From: Histidinibacterium lentulum
GTDB taxonomy: Bacteria; Pseudomonadota; Alphaproteobacteria; Rhodobacterales; Rhodobacteraceae
Length of the DNA stretch: 64,000 nt
NCBI RefSeq assembly: GCF_003789055.1
Contig: NZ_ML119087.1
Coordinates: 62,001-126,000 of the forward strand
Direction of reading: 5' to 3'
Part shown: piece by piece, positions 25,191-33,871 of the stretch
Position numbering within the stretch: position 1 is the first letter of the stretch
Layout of the letters: each line of letters begins with the position of its first letter
Notes under the pieces: model-generated
Database searches by the model: none
Seen by the model: only the letters and a program-made list of their open reading frames with translations
Told to the model about the DNA's origin: nothing
Made by a program: the position numbers and the translations under genes

Positions 25191-25991
25191 ATGGCCGACA
25201 GACCGATCATGGCCAAGGCGACCGCCGTCTGGCTGGTGGACAACACGACGATCAGCTTCGCGCAGATCGCCGATTTCGTCGGGCTTCACGAGCTCGAGGT
25301 GCAGGGCATCGCCGACGGCGACGTGGCCGCGGGCGTCAAGGGCTTCGATCCCGTGGCGAACAACCAGCTGACCCAGGACGAGATCGACAAGGCGGAGAAG
25401 GACCCGACGCACCGCCTCAAGCTGAAGTTCAATCCCGCCGCCGTGGGCGAGGAAAAGCGCCGCGGCCCGCGCTACACGCCCCTGTCGAAGCGGCAGGACC
25501 GGCCCAACGCGATCCTGTGGCTGGTGAAGTTCCACCCCGAGCTGACCGATGCGCAGATCTCGAAGCTGGTGGGGACGACGAAGCCGACGATCCAGTCGAT
25601 CCGCGAGCGCACGCACTGGAACATCAACCAGATGGAGCCGATCGACCCGGTCGCGCTGGGTCTGTGCAAGCAGACGGAACTCGACGCGGTGGTCGCCAAG
25701 GCGGCCGAGAAGAAGGCGCGCGAGGGCGGGCTCATGACGGATGACGAGCGCCGCAAGCTCGTCTCCACCGAACAGTCGCTCTCCATGGAGCCCGGTTCGC
25801 GGCTGCCGACCGCGATCTCCGGTCTCGAGACCTTCAGCCTTGGCGGCAGCGACGATCCCCGGGGCGAGGACGAGGAGGAGGATGCGCGCAGCCGCGCCAT
25901 TCCCGATGCGGCATCGCTCTTCAACCTGCCCGAGGGCGGGGACGACGACGAGGACGACGAGGACGAGGACGAGGGCCACCGCCGCCGGTGA
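25191..25991 (+). CDS. trcR: Cell-cycle transcriptional regulator TrcR (DUF1013)
   Basis: A 266-residue DUF1013 protein. This alphaproteobacterial family is annotated as the cell-cycle regulator TrcR. It opens IMAKATAVWLVDNTTISFAQIADFVGLHELEVQGIADGDVA, contains RGPRYTPLSKRQDRPNAILWLVKFHPELTDAQISKLVGTTKPTIQSIRERTHWN (helix-turn-helix-like), and ends in a strongly acidic tail rich in Asp and Glu followed by HRRR. ATG 25191 is chosen from the conserved start; the frame is open upstream to 25005. A palindromic element follows the stop after 6 bases. Confidence 0.9.
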   Translation: MADRPIMAKATAVWLVDNTTISFAQIADFVGLHELEVQGIADGDVAAGVKGFDPVANNQLTQDEIDKAEKDPTHRLKLKFNPAAVGEEKRRGPRYTPLSKRQDRPNAILWLVKFHPELTDAQISKLVGTTKPTIQSIRERTHWNINQMEPIDPVALGLCKQTELDAVVAKAAEKKAREGGLMTDDERRKLVSTEQSLSMEPGSRLPTAISGLETFSLGGSDDPRGEDEEEDARSRAIPDAASLFNLPEGGDDDEDDEDEDEGHRRR

Positions 25992-25997
25992 GCCCCG

Positions 25998-26058
25998 GCC
26001 CCCTCCTCATCTGGCCGGAAATACTCCGGGGAGGTCCGGAGGGGCAGCGCCCCTCCGG
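25998..26058 (+). repeat. Dispersed palindromic element, copy 2 (after trcR)
   Basis: Nearly identical to the element at 4987-5047, with the same nested hairpins and the same 10-bp perfect stem; the 3-base loop is AGC instead of CGC. It again begins 6 bases after a stop codon, here between the convergent trcR and ade genes, so it may terminate both. Confidence 0.7.
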
Positions 26059-26096
26059 CGGGACGCCCCCGGGGGGACCCGCCGGGCAAGAGGCCC

Positions 26097-27803
26097 CTAG
26101 CCGATGATCTCGAACCGCGTGACGTCGACCAGCCCGCGGTCGGTGATCTTCAGAGCGGGGATCACAGGCAGGGCGAGGAAGGCGAGCTGAAGGAACGGCT
26201 CCTCCAGCGTCACGCCGAGCGATTGCGCAGCTGCCCGCAGGGTCACGAGGCCGTCCCGCACCTCTTCGAAGGGCCTGAGCGACATCAGCCCTGCCACGGG
26301 CAGGGCCAGTTCCGCGAGGATCCGGCCGTCCCGGGCCACGACGAAGCCGCCCTCGATCTCGGACAGCCGGTTGGCGGCCAGTGCCATGTCGGCATAATCG
26401 ACGCCGACGCAGGCGATGTTGTGGTGATCGTGGCAGACCGTGCCCGCCACCGCCCCCGCCTTGAGCCCGAAGCCTTTCACGAAGCCTGTGGCGATGTTGC
26501 CGTTCCTGCCGTGCCGTTCGACCACGGCGATCCGCACGAGGTCGCGTGCGGGATCGGGGCGTTTGTCGCCGTCCTCGATGGGGATGGTTTCGGTCAGGTG
26601 GTCGGTCAGGATCTGGCCCTCGCGGATGCCGATGACATCGGTCTCCTCGCGGTTGGCGGCCGTGCGGAAGCTCTCGGCGCTGACCTTCGGCGCCTTCACG
26701 GATTGGCGGCCGATGGGCGCGATGGAGCCGCGGGCGGCGAACGCCTCCGCGCCGACCGCGCGGCCGGCGCAGAAGACGCGGGCCACGCGGCAATCCTCCA
26801 CCGACGAGAGCGCCACGATATCCGCGCGGCGGCCCGGTGCGACCAGACCGCGGTCCTTCAGCCCGAAGGCCTCCGCCCCGGACAGCGAGGCCGCGCGATA
26901 GGCGGCGAGCGGCGGCACGCCGAGACCGATCAGGGTGCGGATCATGTAGTCGAGGTGCCCGTGCTCGTGGATGTCGAGCGGGTTCCGGTCGTCGGTGCAG
27001 AGGCAGATGTAGGCCGAGGTCCGCTCCGTCAGCAGCGGCGCGAGGGCGTGGAGGTCCTTCGAAACCGATCCCTCGCGGATCAGCACGCGCATCCCGCGCT
27101 GCAGTTTCTTGCGCGCCTCGGCGGCGGACGTGGCCTCGTGCTCGGTGCGGATGCCCGCCGCCACATAGGCGTTGAGGTCGCGCCCCGACAGGAGCGGGCA
27201 ATGGCCGTCGACATGCCGCCCCTCGTAGAGCGCGAGCTTGTCGAGGCAGCCCGGGTCGCGGTGGATCACGCCGGGAAAGTTCATGAACTCCGCCAGTCCG
27301 ATCCCGGAGGGATGATCCATGAGCGGCGCAAGGTCCCCGGCGGCGATCTCGGCCCCCGCGGTCTCCATCGGCGAGGACGGCACGCAGGAGGGCAGTTGCA
27401 CGCGGATGTCCATGAGCGTCAGGCGCGACGCCTCCTGGAAGTAGCGGATGCCGTCCGTGCCGAGCACATTGGCGATCTCGTGGGGATCGCAGATCGCCGT
27501 GGTGATCCCCCGCGGGGTCACGCAGCGGTCGAACTCGAGCGGCGTGACCATGGAGCTTTCGATATGCAGGTGCGTGTCGATGAAGCCGGGCACGAGCGTG
27601 AGCCCCGAGACGTCGATCACCTGGCTGCCCTCGTAGTCGGCGCCGATGCCGACGATCGTGTCGCCGCAGATGGCAACGTCGCCCGGAACGTGCTCGCCGG
27701 TGACGAGGTCCCAGACGGTGCCGCCACGCAGGACGAGGTCGGCGGGCGTGTCGCCGCGGCCCTGGGCAATACGGCGGGCAATACGGTCCTGGCTGTCGGG
27801 CAT
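26097..27803 (-). CDS. ade: Adenine deaminase
   Basis: A 568-residue adenine deaminase of the amidohydrolase superfamily, turning adenine into hypoxanthine in purine salvage. Metal-binding and catalytic marks are [18 protein letters not shown] (about residues 83-100), [70 protein letters not shown], and the C-terminal domain [19 protein letters not shown] 27803 is chosen over 27842. Convergent with trcR. Confidence 0.94.
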   Translation of the reverse strand: MPDSQDRIARRIAQGRGDTPADLVLRGGTVWDLVTGEHVPGDVAICGDTIVGIGADYEGSQVIDVSGLTLVPGFIDTHLHIESSMVTPLEFDRCVTPRGITTAICDPHEIANVLGTDGIRYFQEASRLTLMDIRVQLPSCVPSSPMETAGAEIAAGDLAPLMDHPSGIGLAEFMNFPGVIHRDPGCLDKLALYEGRHVDGHCPLLSGRDLNAYVAAGIRTEHEATSAAEARKKLQRGMRVLIREGSVSKDLHALAPLLTERTSAYICLCTDDRNPLDIHEHGHLDYMIRTLIGLGVPPLAAYRAASLSGAEAFGLKDRGLVAPGRRADIVALSSVEDCRVARVFCAGRAVGAEAFAARGSIAPIGRQSVKAPKVSAESFRTAANREETDVIGIREGQILTDHLTETIPIEDGDKRPDPARDLVRIAVVERHGRNGNIATGFVKGFGLKAGAVAGTVCHDHHNIACVGVDYADMALAANRLSEIEGGFVVARDGRILAELALPVAGLMSLRPFEEVRDGLVTLRAAAQSLGVTLEEPFLQLAFLALPVIPALKITDRGLVDVTRFEIIG

Positions 27804-27970
27804 GGGGCGCTCCTTGTCGTCCGGACCCAGAAGACCCCACACTGCGTTGGACGTCCAGAGAGCGAATGGTCGGGACCGGCCGGGTCCCGATGGTCCCGAT
27901 CGTTCGATGTCGGGTGCCGCTCGGACAAAGGAGAGAGTTGAATGACGGTCATGCTTCAGGAGGCGCGCTG

Positions 27971-28906
27971 ATGGCTCGCAGGATCGCCCTCGCCGGCATC
28001 GGCAAGATCGCCCGGGACCAGCATATTCCGTCCATCGCAGCGTCGGATGACTGGGAACTTGCGGCGACGGTCTCGCGCTCGGGAGGGATCGACGGGGTCG
28101 AGAACCACAAGACGCTCGATGCCCTGCTCGCCGCGCGTCCCGATATCGAGGTGATCTCGCTGACCATGCCGCCGGGGCCCCGCTTTGCCGCCGCGAAAGC
28201 GGCCCTCGAGGCGGGCCGCCACGTCATGCTGGAGAAGCCGCCGGGGGCCAGCTTCGCCGAATGCGGCACGCTGGAGCGCGAGGCGCGGGAACGGGGCGTG
28301 ACGCTCTTTGCCTCCTGGCACACGCGCCATGCCGCGCGGGTGGCCGATGCCCGGGACTGGCTGGCCGGAAAGAGGCTGAAGCGGCTGGCGGTCACCTGGT
28401 GCGAGGACGTGCGCAAGTGGCATCCCGGGCAGGAGTGGGTCTGGGAGCCGGGCGGGCTCGGCGTCTTCGACACGGGCATCAACGCACTCTCCGTGGTGAC
28501 CGAGATCCTGCAGGAGGATATTCATGTGACCTCCTCCGACCTCGACATCCCCGAGAACCGTCAGACCCCGATCACGGCGCGGCTCGCCTTTCACCATCCG
28601 GACGGCGCGGAGGTCACGGCCTACATGACATGGCGGCACGACGGGGGAGAGGTCTGGGACATCGAGGCGGAGACCGACGACGGAACCCTCCTTCTGTCCG
28701 AGGGGGCGACGATCCTGTCGATCGACGGTGCGAGGGTTTCTGACGAGGGCGAAGACCCGGGGGAGTACGCGCGGCTCTACGCGCATCTTGCCCGGCTTGT
28801 GGACGCGGGCGAGAGCGACGTGGACCTTGCGCCCTTCTGCCATGTGGTGGACGCGCTCAGCCTCGGGCGGCGGCGCCGTGTCGATGCCTTCGTGGAGGAG
28901 GGCTGA
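27971..28906 (+). CDS. Gfo/Idh/MocA oxidoreductase, probably D-galactose 1-dehydrogenase type
   Basis: A 311-residue NAD(P)-dependent sugar oxidoreductase. A Rossmann start [27 protein letters not shown] (residues 4-30) is followed by the family E-K-P motif in [19 protein letters not shown] and a C-terminal sheet domain ([23 protein letters not shown]). The W-H-T-R-H segment and overall size fit the D-galactose 1-dehydrogenase subgroup. The start overlaps the TGA of a 9-codon upstream frame (27942-27971), and AGGAGG lies just before, so either simple or coupled initiation is possible. Convergent with the metal-importer genes. Confidence 0.7.
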   Translation: MARRIALAGIGKIARDQHIPSIAASDDWELAATVSRSGGIDGVENHKTLDALLAARPDIEVISLTMPPGPRFAAAKAALEAGRHVMLEKPPGASFAECGTLEREARERGVTLFASWHTRHAARVADARDWLAGKRLKRLAVTWCEDVRKWHPGQEWVWEPGGLGVFDTGINALSVVTEILQEDIHVTSSDLDIPENRQTPITARLAFHHPDGAEVTAYMTWRHDGGEVWDIEAETDDGTLLLSEGATILSIDGARVSDEGEDPGEYARLYAHLARLVDAGESDVDLAPFCHVVDALSLGRRRRVDAFVEEG

Positions 28907-28910
28907 CGGG

Positions 28911-29834
28911 TCAGCCCGCCCCGACCCCGACCCGCGCGCGGCAGGGGCCGAAGAGGCAGGCCAGCGCCAGGATGACGCCCGAGACGGCAGCGATCATGCC
29001 CGCCGCACTCACGGCGTTGGAGGCGCCGAGCCACAGCGGTCCGTAGCCTGCAAGGACATAGCCCAGCACGGCCGACAGAACGGCGAAGACAATGCTCCAG
29101 CCCACCTGGGTGGCGAGATCGTTGGTCATCAGCCGGGCCGCGGCGGGCGGGCAGATGAACATGGCAATCACGATGATCGAGCCCACCGCGTCGAAGGCCG
29201 CCACGGCCGCCACGGCGGCGGTCACCACGAGGCCGAAGCCGATCAGGCCGACCGGCAGGCCGAGCCCGCGGGCGAAGCCCTCATCGAAGGTGGAGATCTT
29301 GAGCGGGCGCCAGAAGAGCCAGGTGAGCAGCGAGAGGATCAGCGCCACCACGGCGAGGCGGATCAGCTCCTCGGGCAGGGCGGCGAGGGCGGCGGGGTCG
29401 AACAGCGAGCCCCAGCCCTCGGCCCGGAACCAGATCAGCGATTCGAGATTGCCCATCAGCGCGTGCTCCACGTCGATATGGACCGAGGAGGTGTCGGTCT
29501 GTTCGAGGATCAGCACCCCGAGTGCGAAGAGGAAGGTGAAGGACACGCCCATCGCGGCGCCGGGCTCGATCCGGCCGAGGCGCTTGATCGCCTCGATCAG
29601 GACCACCGCCACGATGGCGGCGGCGGCGGCCCCCAGCAGCATCGGCACGGCGGCGAGGGTGCCGGTGACGAGGAAGGCGACCACGATGCCCGGCAGGACG
29701 ACGTGGCTGATGGCGTCGCCGATCAGGGCCTGACGGCGCAGCAGGAGGAAGTTGCCCGGCAAAGCGCAGGCGATGGCGGCGAGTGACCCGATCAGGATCG
29801 GCGTCAGGCTGAACTGGACGAAATCCGCGCCCAT
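28911..29834 (-). CDS. Metal ABC transporter permease (SitD/ZnuB type)
   Basis: A 307-residue ABC-3 family permease with about eight membrane helices, for example GNFLLLRRQALIGDAISHVVLPGIVVAFLVTGTLA near the start, a typical gate region of this family. It works with the second permease, the ATPase and the binding protein encoded upstream. It is the last gene of the leftward operon and is separated by 1 base from the preceding gene. Family members import Mn(II), Zn(II) or Fe(II). Confidence 0.92.
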   Translation of the reverse strand: MGADFVQFSLTPILIGSLAAIACALPGNFLLLRRQALIGDAISHVVLPGIVVAFLVTGTLAAVPMLLGAAAAAIVAVVLIEAIKRLGRIEPGAAMGVSFTFLFALGVLILEQTDTSSVHIDVEHALMGNLESLIWFRAEGWGSLFDPAALAALPEELIRLAVVALILSLLTWLFWRPLKISTFDEGFARGLGLPVGLIGFGLVVTAAVAAVAAFDAVGSIIVIAMFICPPAAARLMTNDLATQVGWSIVFAVLSAVLGYVLAGYGPLWLGASNAVSAAGMIAAVSGVILALACLFGPCRARVGVGAG

Positions 29835-29835
29835 C

Positions 29836-31047
29836 TCAGCCTCTCACCGGCCGGGGCGCGCCGAGATGCCTGTCGAAAAGCGCGATCTCGTCCGAGGTGA
29901 ACACCTCCTCGATGGGCGTCAGCCCGTCGTAGCGCCCGGTCAGGCCGGCGTCCTGATGGACCTCGCGGGCGATATCCCAGCGGCGCTCGTCTCGGGCGAT
30001 CTTGGCAGCGACGCCGCGGCCCGCGTCGGTGGCCACGCCGTCGGGACGGATCAGCCCCTCGCGGCGCAGGACCCGAAGGGTGAGCGGATCGTGGATCGGC
30101 TCGCCGCGCGCGATGGCGAGGAGACCCTGCCGGCGGTGGACCCGCGCCTGGAACCGCAGGTGGCGGATCAGGGCGGCCAGGACCCCGCGCACGGGGGCGA
30201 GAAGGAGCGACAGGAAGAAGAGGGCGGAGGCCACGAGCACGATGATCGGTCCGGTAGGCAGGTCCTGCGCCGAGGCGGAGATCGCGGCACCCAGATAACC
30301 CGAGAGGCCTCCCGCGAGACCCGCGCCCCAGATCATCCGCCCGCTGCGGTCGGTCCAGAATCGCGCGATCACCGGTGGGATGATCAGGAGCGCCACGATC
30401 ATCACGAGACCCACGATCTTCAGACCCACCACGGTGACCGCCATGACGAGCGCCATGATGGCAAGGTCGATGCGGCGGGTGTCGAGGCCGAGGGAGGCGG
30501 CGTATTCGGCGTCGAAGGCCACGAGCGTCATCGGCCTGCGCAGGAGCCAGACGGCCAGCACCGCAAGGCCGCCGCCCGTCGCGATGGTCATCGCGTCGGC
30601 AAAGAGCATCCCGGCGGTCGCGCCGAGGAGGAAATCCTCAAGCCCGGCCTGGCGTCCGGCGCTCATGGTCTGCACCACGGTCAGCAGGACGACGCCGATC
30701 CCGAAGAAGACGCTGAGGACGGCGCCGATGGCGGCATCCTCGGGCAGGCGGGTGTGGCGGACGATCCAGTCCACGGCGAGAAGACCGAGGATCGCGGTGA
30801 CGGCGGAGCCCGCAAGCAGGATCGGCAGGCTGCGCCCGTCGCCGCCCAGCGCGACCATCAGGATGAAGGCGAGGCCGACCCCCGGCAGGGTGGCGTGGGC
30901 CATGGCGTCCGACACGAGTGCGCGCTTTCTGAGAAAGAGGAAGGTGCCCGCGGCGCCTCCGGCGAAGCCCAGGAGGGCCGCGCCGATGGCGACGAGGGCC
31001 GCGTTGTAGCCCGACTGCAGCAGAAGCGCGTCGAAGAGGGATGTCAC
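29836..31047 (-). CDS. Metal ABC transporter permease with C-terminal winged-helix-like extension
   Basis: A 403-residue protein. Residues about 1-285 are a regular ABC-3 permease (LLFLRKRALVSDAMAHATLPGVGLAFI-type segment near residue 37, reading FLRKRALVSDAMAHATLPGVG). Residues about 295-403 form a soluble extension (QGLLAIARGEPIHDPLTLRVLRREGLIRPDGVATDAGRGVAAKIARDERRWDI) that resembles the DtxR/MntR-like winged-helix region found fused to some SitC/MntC permeases. The extension could sense metal or regulate transport. Its start overlaps the ATPase gene by 4 bases. Confidence 0.88.
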   Translation of the reverse strand: MTSLFDALLLQSGYNAALVAIGAALLGFAGGAAGTFLFLRKRALVSDAMAHATLPGVGLAFILMVALGGDGRSLPILLAGSAVTAILGLLAVDWIVRHTRLPEDAAIGAVLSVFFGIGVVLLTVVQTMSAGRQAGLEDFLLGATAGMLFADAMTIATGGGLAVLAVWLLRRPMTLVAFDAEYAASLGLDTRRIDLAIMALVMAVTVVGLKIVGLVMIVALLIIPPVIARFWTDRSGRMIWGAGLAGGLSGYLGAAISASAQDLPTGPIIVLVASALFFLSLLLAPVRGVLAALIRHLRFQARVHRRQGLLAIARGEPIHDPLTLRVLRREGLIRPDGVATDAGRGVAAKIARDERRWDIAREVHQDAGLTGRYDGLTPIEEVFTSDEIALFDRHLGAPRPVRG

Positions 31048-31859
31048 GCGATCCCCCCGGCCAGTTCTGCGACATGGCCAGTGGCCAGACGTCCACCGTA
31101 GGTCTGTTGCAGCGTCTCGGCGGTAAAGGTCGTCGCCACCGGGCCTTCGGCGATGCGGCGGACGTTGATCAGGAAGACGTGGTCGAAATAGCTGCGCACG
31201 GTAGAGAGGTCGTGGTGCACCGCGACCACGGCACGGCCCTCGCCGCGCAGCCCCTTCAGCACGTCGATGATCGCCCGTTCGGTTGCGGCGTCCACCCCGG
31301 CGAAGGGCTCGTCGAGGAGGTAGAGGTCAGCGTCCTGGGCCAGCGCCCGCGCGAGGAAGACGCGCTGCTGCTGCCCGCCCGACAGCTGCCCGATCTGGCG
31401 GTCCGCGAAATCGGCCATGCCCACCCGGACGAGGCAGTCGCGCGCGGTGGTGCGGTGCGATCCGGTGATGCGCCCCAGAAGGCCCACGCGGCGGTAGAGG
31501 CCCATCAGCACCACATCGAGCACGCTGGTGGGAAAGTCCCAGTCCACGCTGGCGCGCTGGGGGACATAGGCGATCCGGTCGCGGGCCTCGTCGAGGGGGC
31601 GACCGAAGACCGTGGCCTCTCCGGAAAGGCGCGGGATGATTCCCAGCGCTGCCTTCAGGAAGGTCGACTTCCCCGCGCCGTTCGGCCCGACGATGGCGCT
31701 CATGGCGGCCGCGGGAAAGGTCGCGTCCACGGAGAACACCGCTGGCGACTGACCGTAGGACACGGTGAGGCCCCGCACCGCGAGCGCGGGCGGGGCTGCA
31801 GGGGCCGCGAGGGGGGGGCGACCTGCCTCGGTCGCAAGGCTGAGGGTCGCTGCGTCCAT
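31044..31859 (-). CDS. Metal ABC transporter ATP-binding protein (SitB/ZnuC type)
   Basis: A 271-residue ABC ATPase. Walker A is GPNGAGKSTFLKA (about residues 58-70), the Q-loop is YVPQRASVDWDFPTSV, the signature is LSGGQQQRVFLARAL (about 159-173), Walker B is LYLLDEPFAGVD and the switch His is VVAVHHDLSTV. The W-D-F-P sequence after the Q-loop is typical of the Mn/Zn/Fe importer ATPases. It overlaps the substrate-binding protein gene through an ATGA junction, so the operon is translationally coupled. Confidence 0.95.
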   Translation of the reverse strand: MDAATLSLATEAGRPPLAAPAAPPALAVRGLTVSYGQSPAVFSVDATFPAAAMSAIVGPNGAGKSTFLKAALGIIPRLSGEATVFGRPLDEARDRIAYVPQRASVDWDFPTSVLDVVLMGLYRRVGLLGRITGSHRTTARDCLVRVGMADFADRQIGQLSGGQQQRVFLARALAQDADLYLLDEPFAGVDAATERAIIDVLKGLRGEGRAVVAVHHDLSTVRSYFDHVFLINVRRIAEGPVATTFTAETLQQTYGGRLATGHVAELAGGIA

Positions 31860-32821
31860 CAGTTGAGCATCTCCGACATGCCGCGTTCCGGCGCCTCGCC
31901 GCCAAGGGCGGAGGCGATGATGGTGGCATTGTGGTCGATCATGCCGATGTAGGTGCCCTCGTAGGTGCCGGGCTCGCCCATGGCGTCGGAATAGAGTTCC
32001 CCGCCGATGACGACCTCGTGCCCCCGGGCCGCGGCGCCCTCGATGAGCGCGCGGATGTTGCGGTCGGAGACCGAGGTCTCCACGAAGACCGCGCCGATGT
32101 TCCGCTCGACCAGCAGGTCGACCAGCTCCGCGATGCGGTTCAGACCGGCCTCGCTCTCGGTGGAGATGCCCTGGATGCCAACGACCTCGAAGCCGTAGGC
32201 CGAGCCGAAGTAGTTGAAGGCGTCATGGGCGCTCACGAGCACGCGGCTCTCTGCCGGGACCGAGGAGAGAACGGCGGTGGTGTACTGGGCCAGCGCGGCC
32301 AGTTCCTCGAGATAGGCCTCGGCATTGGCGTCGAACACGGCTTCGCCTTCGGGGTGACTTTCCACCAGCGCGTCGCGGACGGTCAGCACCACGCGCGACC
32401 ACAGGTTCGGATTCATCCAGACATGGGGGTCGAACCGGCCCTCGTAATCCTCGCTGCCGATCAGGAGGTTCTCGGGCAGGCTTTCGGCAACGGCGACCAC
32501 AGGCACTGTCTCGCCGAGTTCGAGGAGGAAACCCTCGAGCTGCGCCTCGAGATAGAGACCGTGCCAGAGGACGAGGTCGGCGTTCGACAGGGCGACGATG
32601 TCGGTGCGGGTCTGGCGATAGGAATGGGGGTCGACGCCGGCGCCCATGAGCGCCTCGACCTCGACGAGGTCTCCGCCGACCTCGCGGGCGGCGTCGGCGA
32701 TCATGCCGGTGGTGGCGACCACGGTCACGGGGGCCTCGGCCAGGGCGCGTTGTGCGGGCAGAAGGGCCAGGACGCTCAGCATGGCGGCGAGAAGCGGTCT
32801 TCGGAAAGGCAGTGCGGGCAT
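31859..32821 (-). CDS. Manganese/zinc ABC transporter substrate-binding protein (SitA type)
   Basis: A 320-residue cluster A-I metal-binding protein. Signal peptide LLAAMLSVLALLPAQRALA, then VTVVATTGMIADAAREVGGDLVEVEALMGAGVDPHSYRQTRTDI with the first metal-binding His. A second His is in FDPHVWMNPNLWSRVV, then Glu/Asp ligands near VFVETSVSD and IGGELYSDAMG. The His-His-Glu-Asp set and the lack of a His-rich loop favour Mn(II) or Fe(II) over Zn(II). ATG 32821 begins the signal peptide region; the frame is open further upstream through the operator. First gene of the operon. Confidence 0.93.
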   Translation of the reverse strand: MPALPFRRPLLAAMLSVLALLPAQRALAEAPVTVVATTGMIADAAREVGGDLVEVEALMGAGVDPHSYRQTRTDIVALSNADLVLWHGLYLEAQLEGFLLELGETVPVVAVAESLPENLLIGSEDYEGRFDPHVWMNPNLWSRVVLTVRDALVESHPEGEAVFDANAEAYLEELAALAQYTTAVLSSVPAESRVLVSAHDAFNYFGSAYGFEVVGIQGISTESEAGLNRIAELVDLLVERNIGAVFVETSVSDRNIRALIEGAAARGHEVVIGGELYSDAMGEPGTYEGTYIGMIDHNATIIASALGGEAPERGMSEMLN

Positions 32822-32887
32822 CTTTCTGGTGTCTCCCTGATGACGGGCCGCCGGGTCTTCTGGCCCGGGCGGCGCTCGTCCTATAAA

Positions 32888-32902
32888 TGCGAGGCAATCG
32901 CA
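32888..32902. promoter_or_regulatory. Palindromic operator 1 upstream of the metal importer
   Basis: TGCGA-GGCAA-TCGCA, a perfect 5+5 palindrome with a 5-base centre, 67 bases before the importer start. It fits the style of alphaproteobacterial Fur/Mur-type sites controlling sit genes. The surroundings are AT-richer than the rest. Confidence 0.6.
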
Positions 32903-32916
32903 AAAGTCAACGAGAA

Positions 32917-32931
32917 TGCGAGTTGTTCGCA
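32917..32931. promoter_or_regulatory. Palindromic operator 2 upstream of the metal importer
   Basis: TGCGA-GTTGT-TCGCA, with the same arms as operator 1. The two centres are 29 bases apart, close to three helical turns, so two dimers could bind on one face. Both are extended by A/T bases on the outside. Confidence 0.6.
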
Positions 32932-33093
32932 ATCTAACGTCTGCGTGACGAGTTGGTTCCCGACAGCAGTACGCTCCGCCGGGGCGGAGCGCAGGGGTGC
33001 GGGGCTCCCGAGAGCGCCGGAGCCGCCCCCACAGCGTCTCCGGTCCTCCGGATGCGACGCGGATCAGAACCGGTCGCCGCCGTGACGATGGAG

Positions 33094-33408
33094 TTAATCG
33101 TCGTCGTAGCGGTCGTCATCATACTCCCAGTGCCGGGTCTCGCCGGTCACCGGGTCGACATAGGCCTCGATCCACTGGCCCGCGGGGGTGATCAGATAGA
33201 CCTCGTAATGGCTGCGCTCCCTGTCGATCTCGCGGACGACATAGCCCTGGGCCTCGAACCGGGTCGCGATCTCCCCGGTGGACAGGGCACCTTTCGAGAC
33301 GACGGGAGCCTCCGCGGTGGTTCCGGCGCCGGCCTCCGCGACGGCGCCGAGGGACAGGGCAAGGGTCGCGGCTGCGGCGACGGTGCTGACAAGAATGGTC
33401 CGGATCAT
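33094..33408 (-). CDS. Exported PepSY-domain protein
   Basis: A 104-residue protein with signal peptide (ILVSTVAAAATLALSLGAVAEA) and one PepSY domain (LSTGEIATRFEAQGYVVREIDRERSHYEVYLITPAGQWIEAYVDPVTGETRHWE). PepSY domains are small periplasmic domains thought to inhibit or sense peptidases or other envelope proteins. The C-terminus is acidic (DDDRYDDD). It is divergent from a second PepSY gene that sits in a two-component operon, and direct repeats lie between them. Confidence 0.85.
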   Translation of the reverse strand: MIRTILVSTVAAAATLALSLGAVAEAGAGTTAEAPVVSKGALSTGEIATRFEAQGYVVREIDRERSHYEVYLITPAGQWIEAYVDPVTGETRHWEYDDDRYDDD

Positions 33409-33475
33409 GGTCGGTATCCTCTGGCTGGACGACGGCCCCCATGGCCGCCGATGGCCGCTGTTTCGCAGAGTCGCC

Positions 33476-33514
33476 CTGACGTCGGACTGACGCCTCCTGT
33501 CAGCTTGCTGTCAG
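33476..33514. promoter_or_regulatory. 11-bp spaced direct repeats, likely OmpR-family regulator sites
   Basis: Two pairs of direct repeats: CTGACG at 33476 and 33487, then CTGTCAG at 33497 and 33508. Each pair has an exact 11-base period, the hallmark of OmpR/PhoB-type regulators. The first pair reads as CGTCAG on the other strand, so the two pairs face opposite ways, matching the divergent PepSY genes. The last repeat ends 26 bases before the right-hand start codon. Confidence 0.6.
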
Positions 33515-33540
33515 CCCATCGGGAATAGACACTGCGGACC

Positions 33541-33870
33541 ATGTGTCGCCGCCTCACCCCCCTCGCTTCCGGCCTCCTCGCCGCGCTCGGCCTCGCGCTC
33601 GCGCCCGTCGCCTCGGCCGCGGACGGCGATCATGACCGGGCCCGCGGAGCCCTCGAGCGCGGCGAGATCCTGCCGCTCGCCCAGATCCTCGCGGTGGCGG
33701 TGGCGCATGTCCCGGGTCGGATCATCGAGGTGGAGCTGGAGCGCGACGACGGACGCTGGATTTACGAAGTCGAACTGCTGACCCGGGGCGGGCGGCTCGT
33801 GGAAATCGAGATCGACGGCGCCACCGGGCGGATCCTCGAGATCGAGGCCGACGACGAGTGGGACGACTGA
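33541..33870 (+). CDS. Exported PepSY-domain protein in a two-component operon
   Basis: A 109-residue protein with a signal peptide (LTPLASGLLAALGLALAPVASA) and a PepSY domain (LPLAQILAVAVAHVPGRIIEVELERDDGRWIYEVELLTRGGRLVEIEIDGATGRILEIEAD). It is followed after 1 base by the response regulator gene, so it is likely a sensor accessory or a target of the same system. The start ATG encodes MCRRLTP; a Cys at residue 2 is not a lipobox. Confidence 0.85.
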   Translation: MCRRLTPLASGLLAALGLALAPVASAADGDHDRARGALERGEILPLAQILAVAVAHVPGRIIEVELERDDGRWIYEVELLTRGGRLVEIEIDGATGRILEIEADDEWDD

Positions 33871-33871
33871 C

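Noticed and set aside
27942-27971. Nine-codon frame MTVMLQEAR before the Gfo/Idh/MocA gene
   Set aside because: Too short to support as a gene; it could couple translation, but the AGGAGG inside it also serves as the ordinary ribosome binding site.
32972-32991. Perfect inverted repeat near 32,980 between the importer promoter and the PepSY gene
   Set aside because: A GC-rich 9-bp hairpin without a T-run on either strand; could end the PepSY transcript, but the evidence is too weak for a feature.
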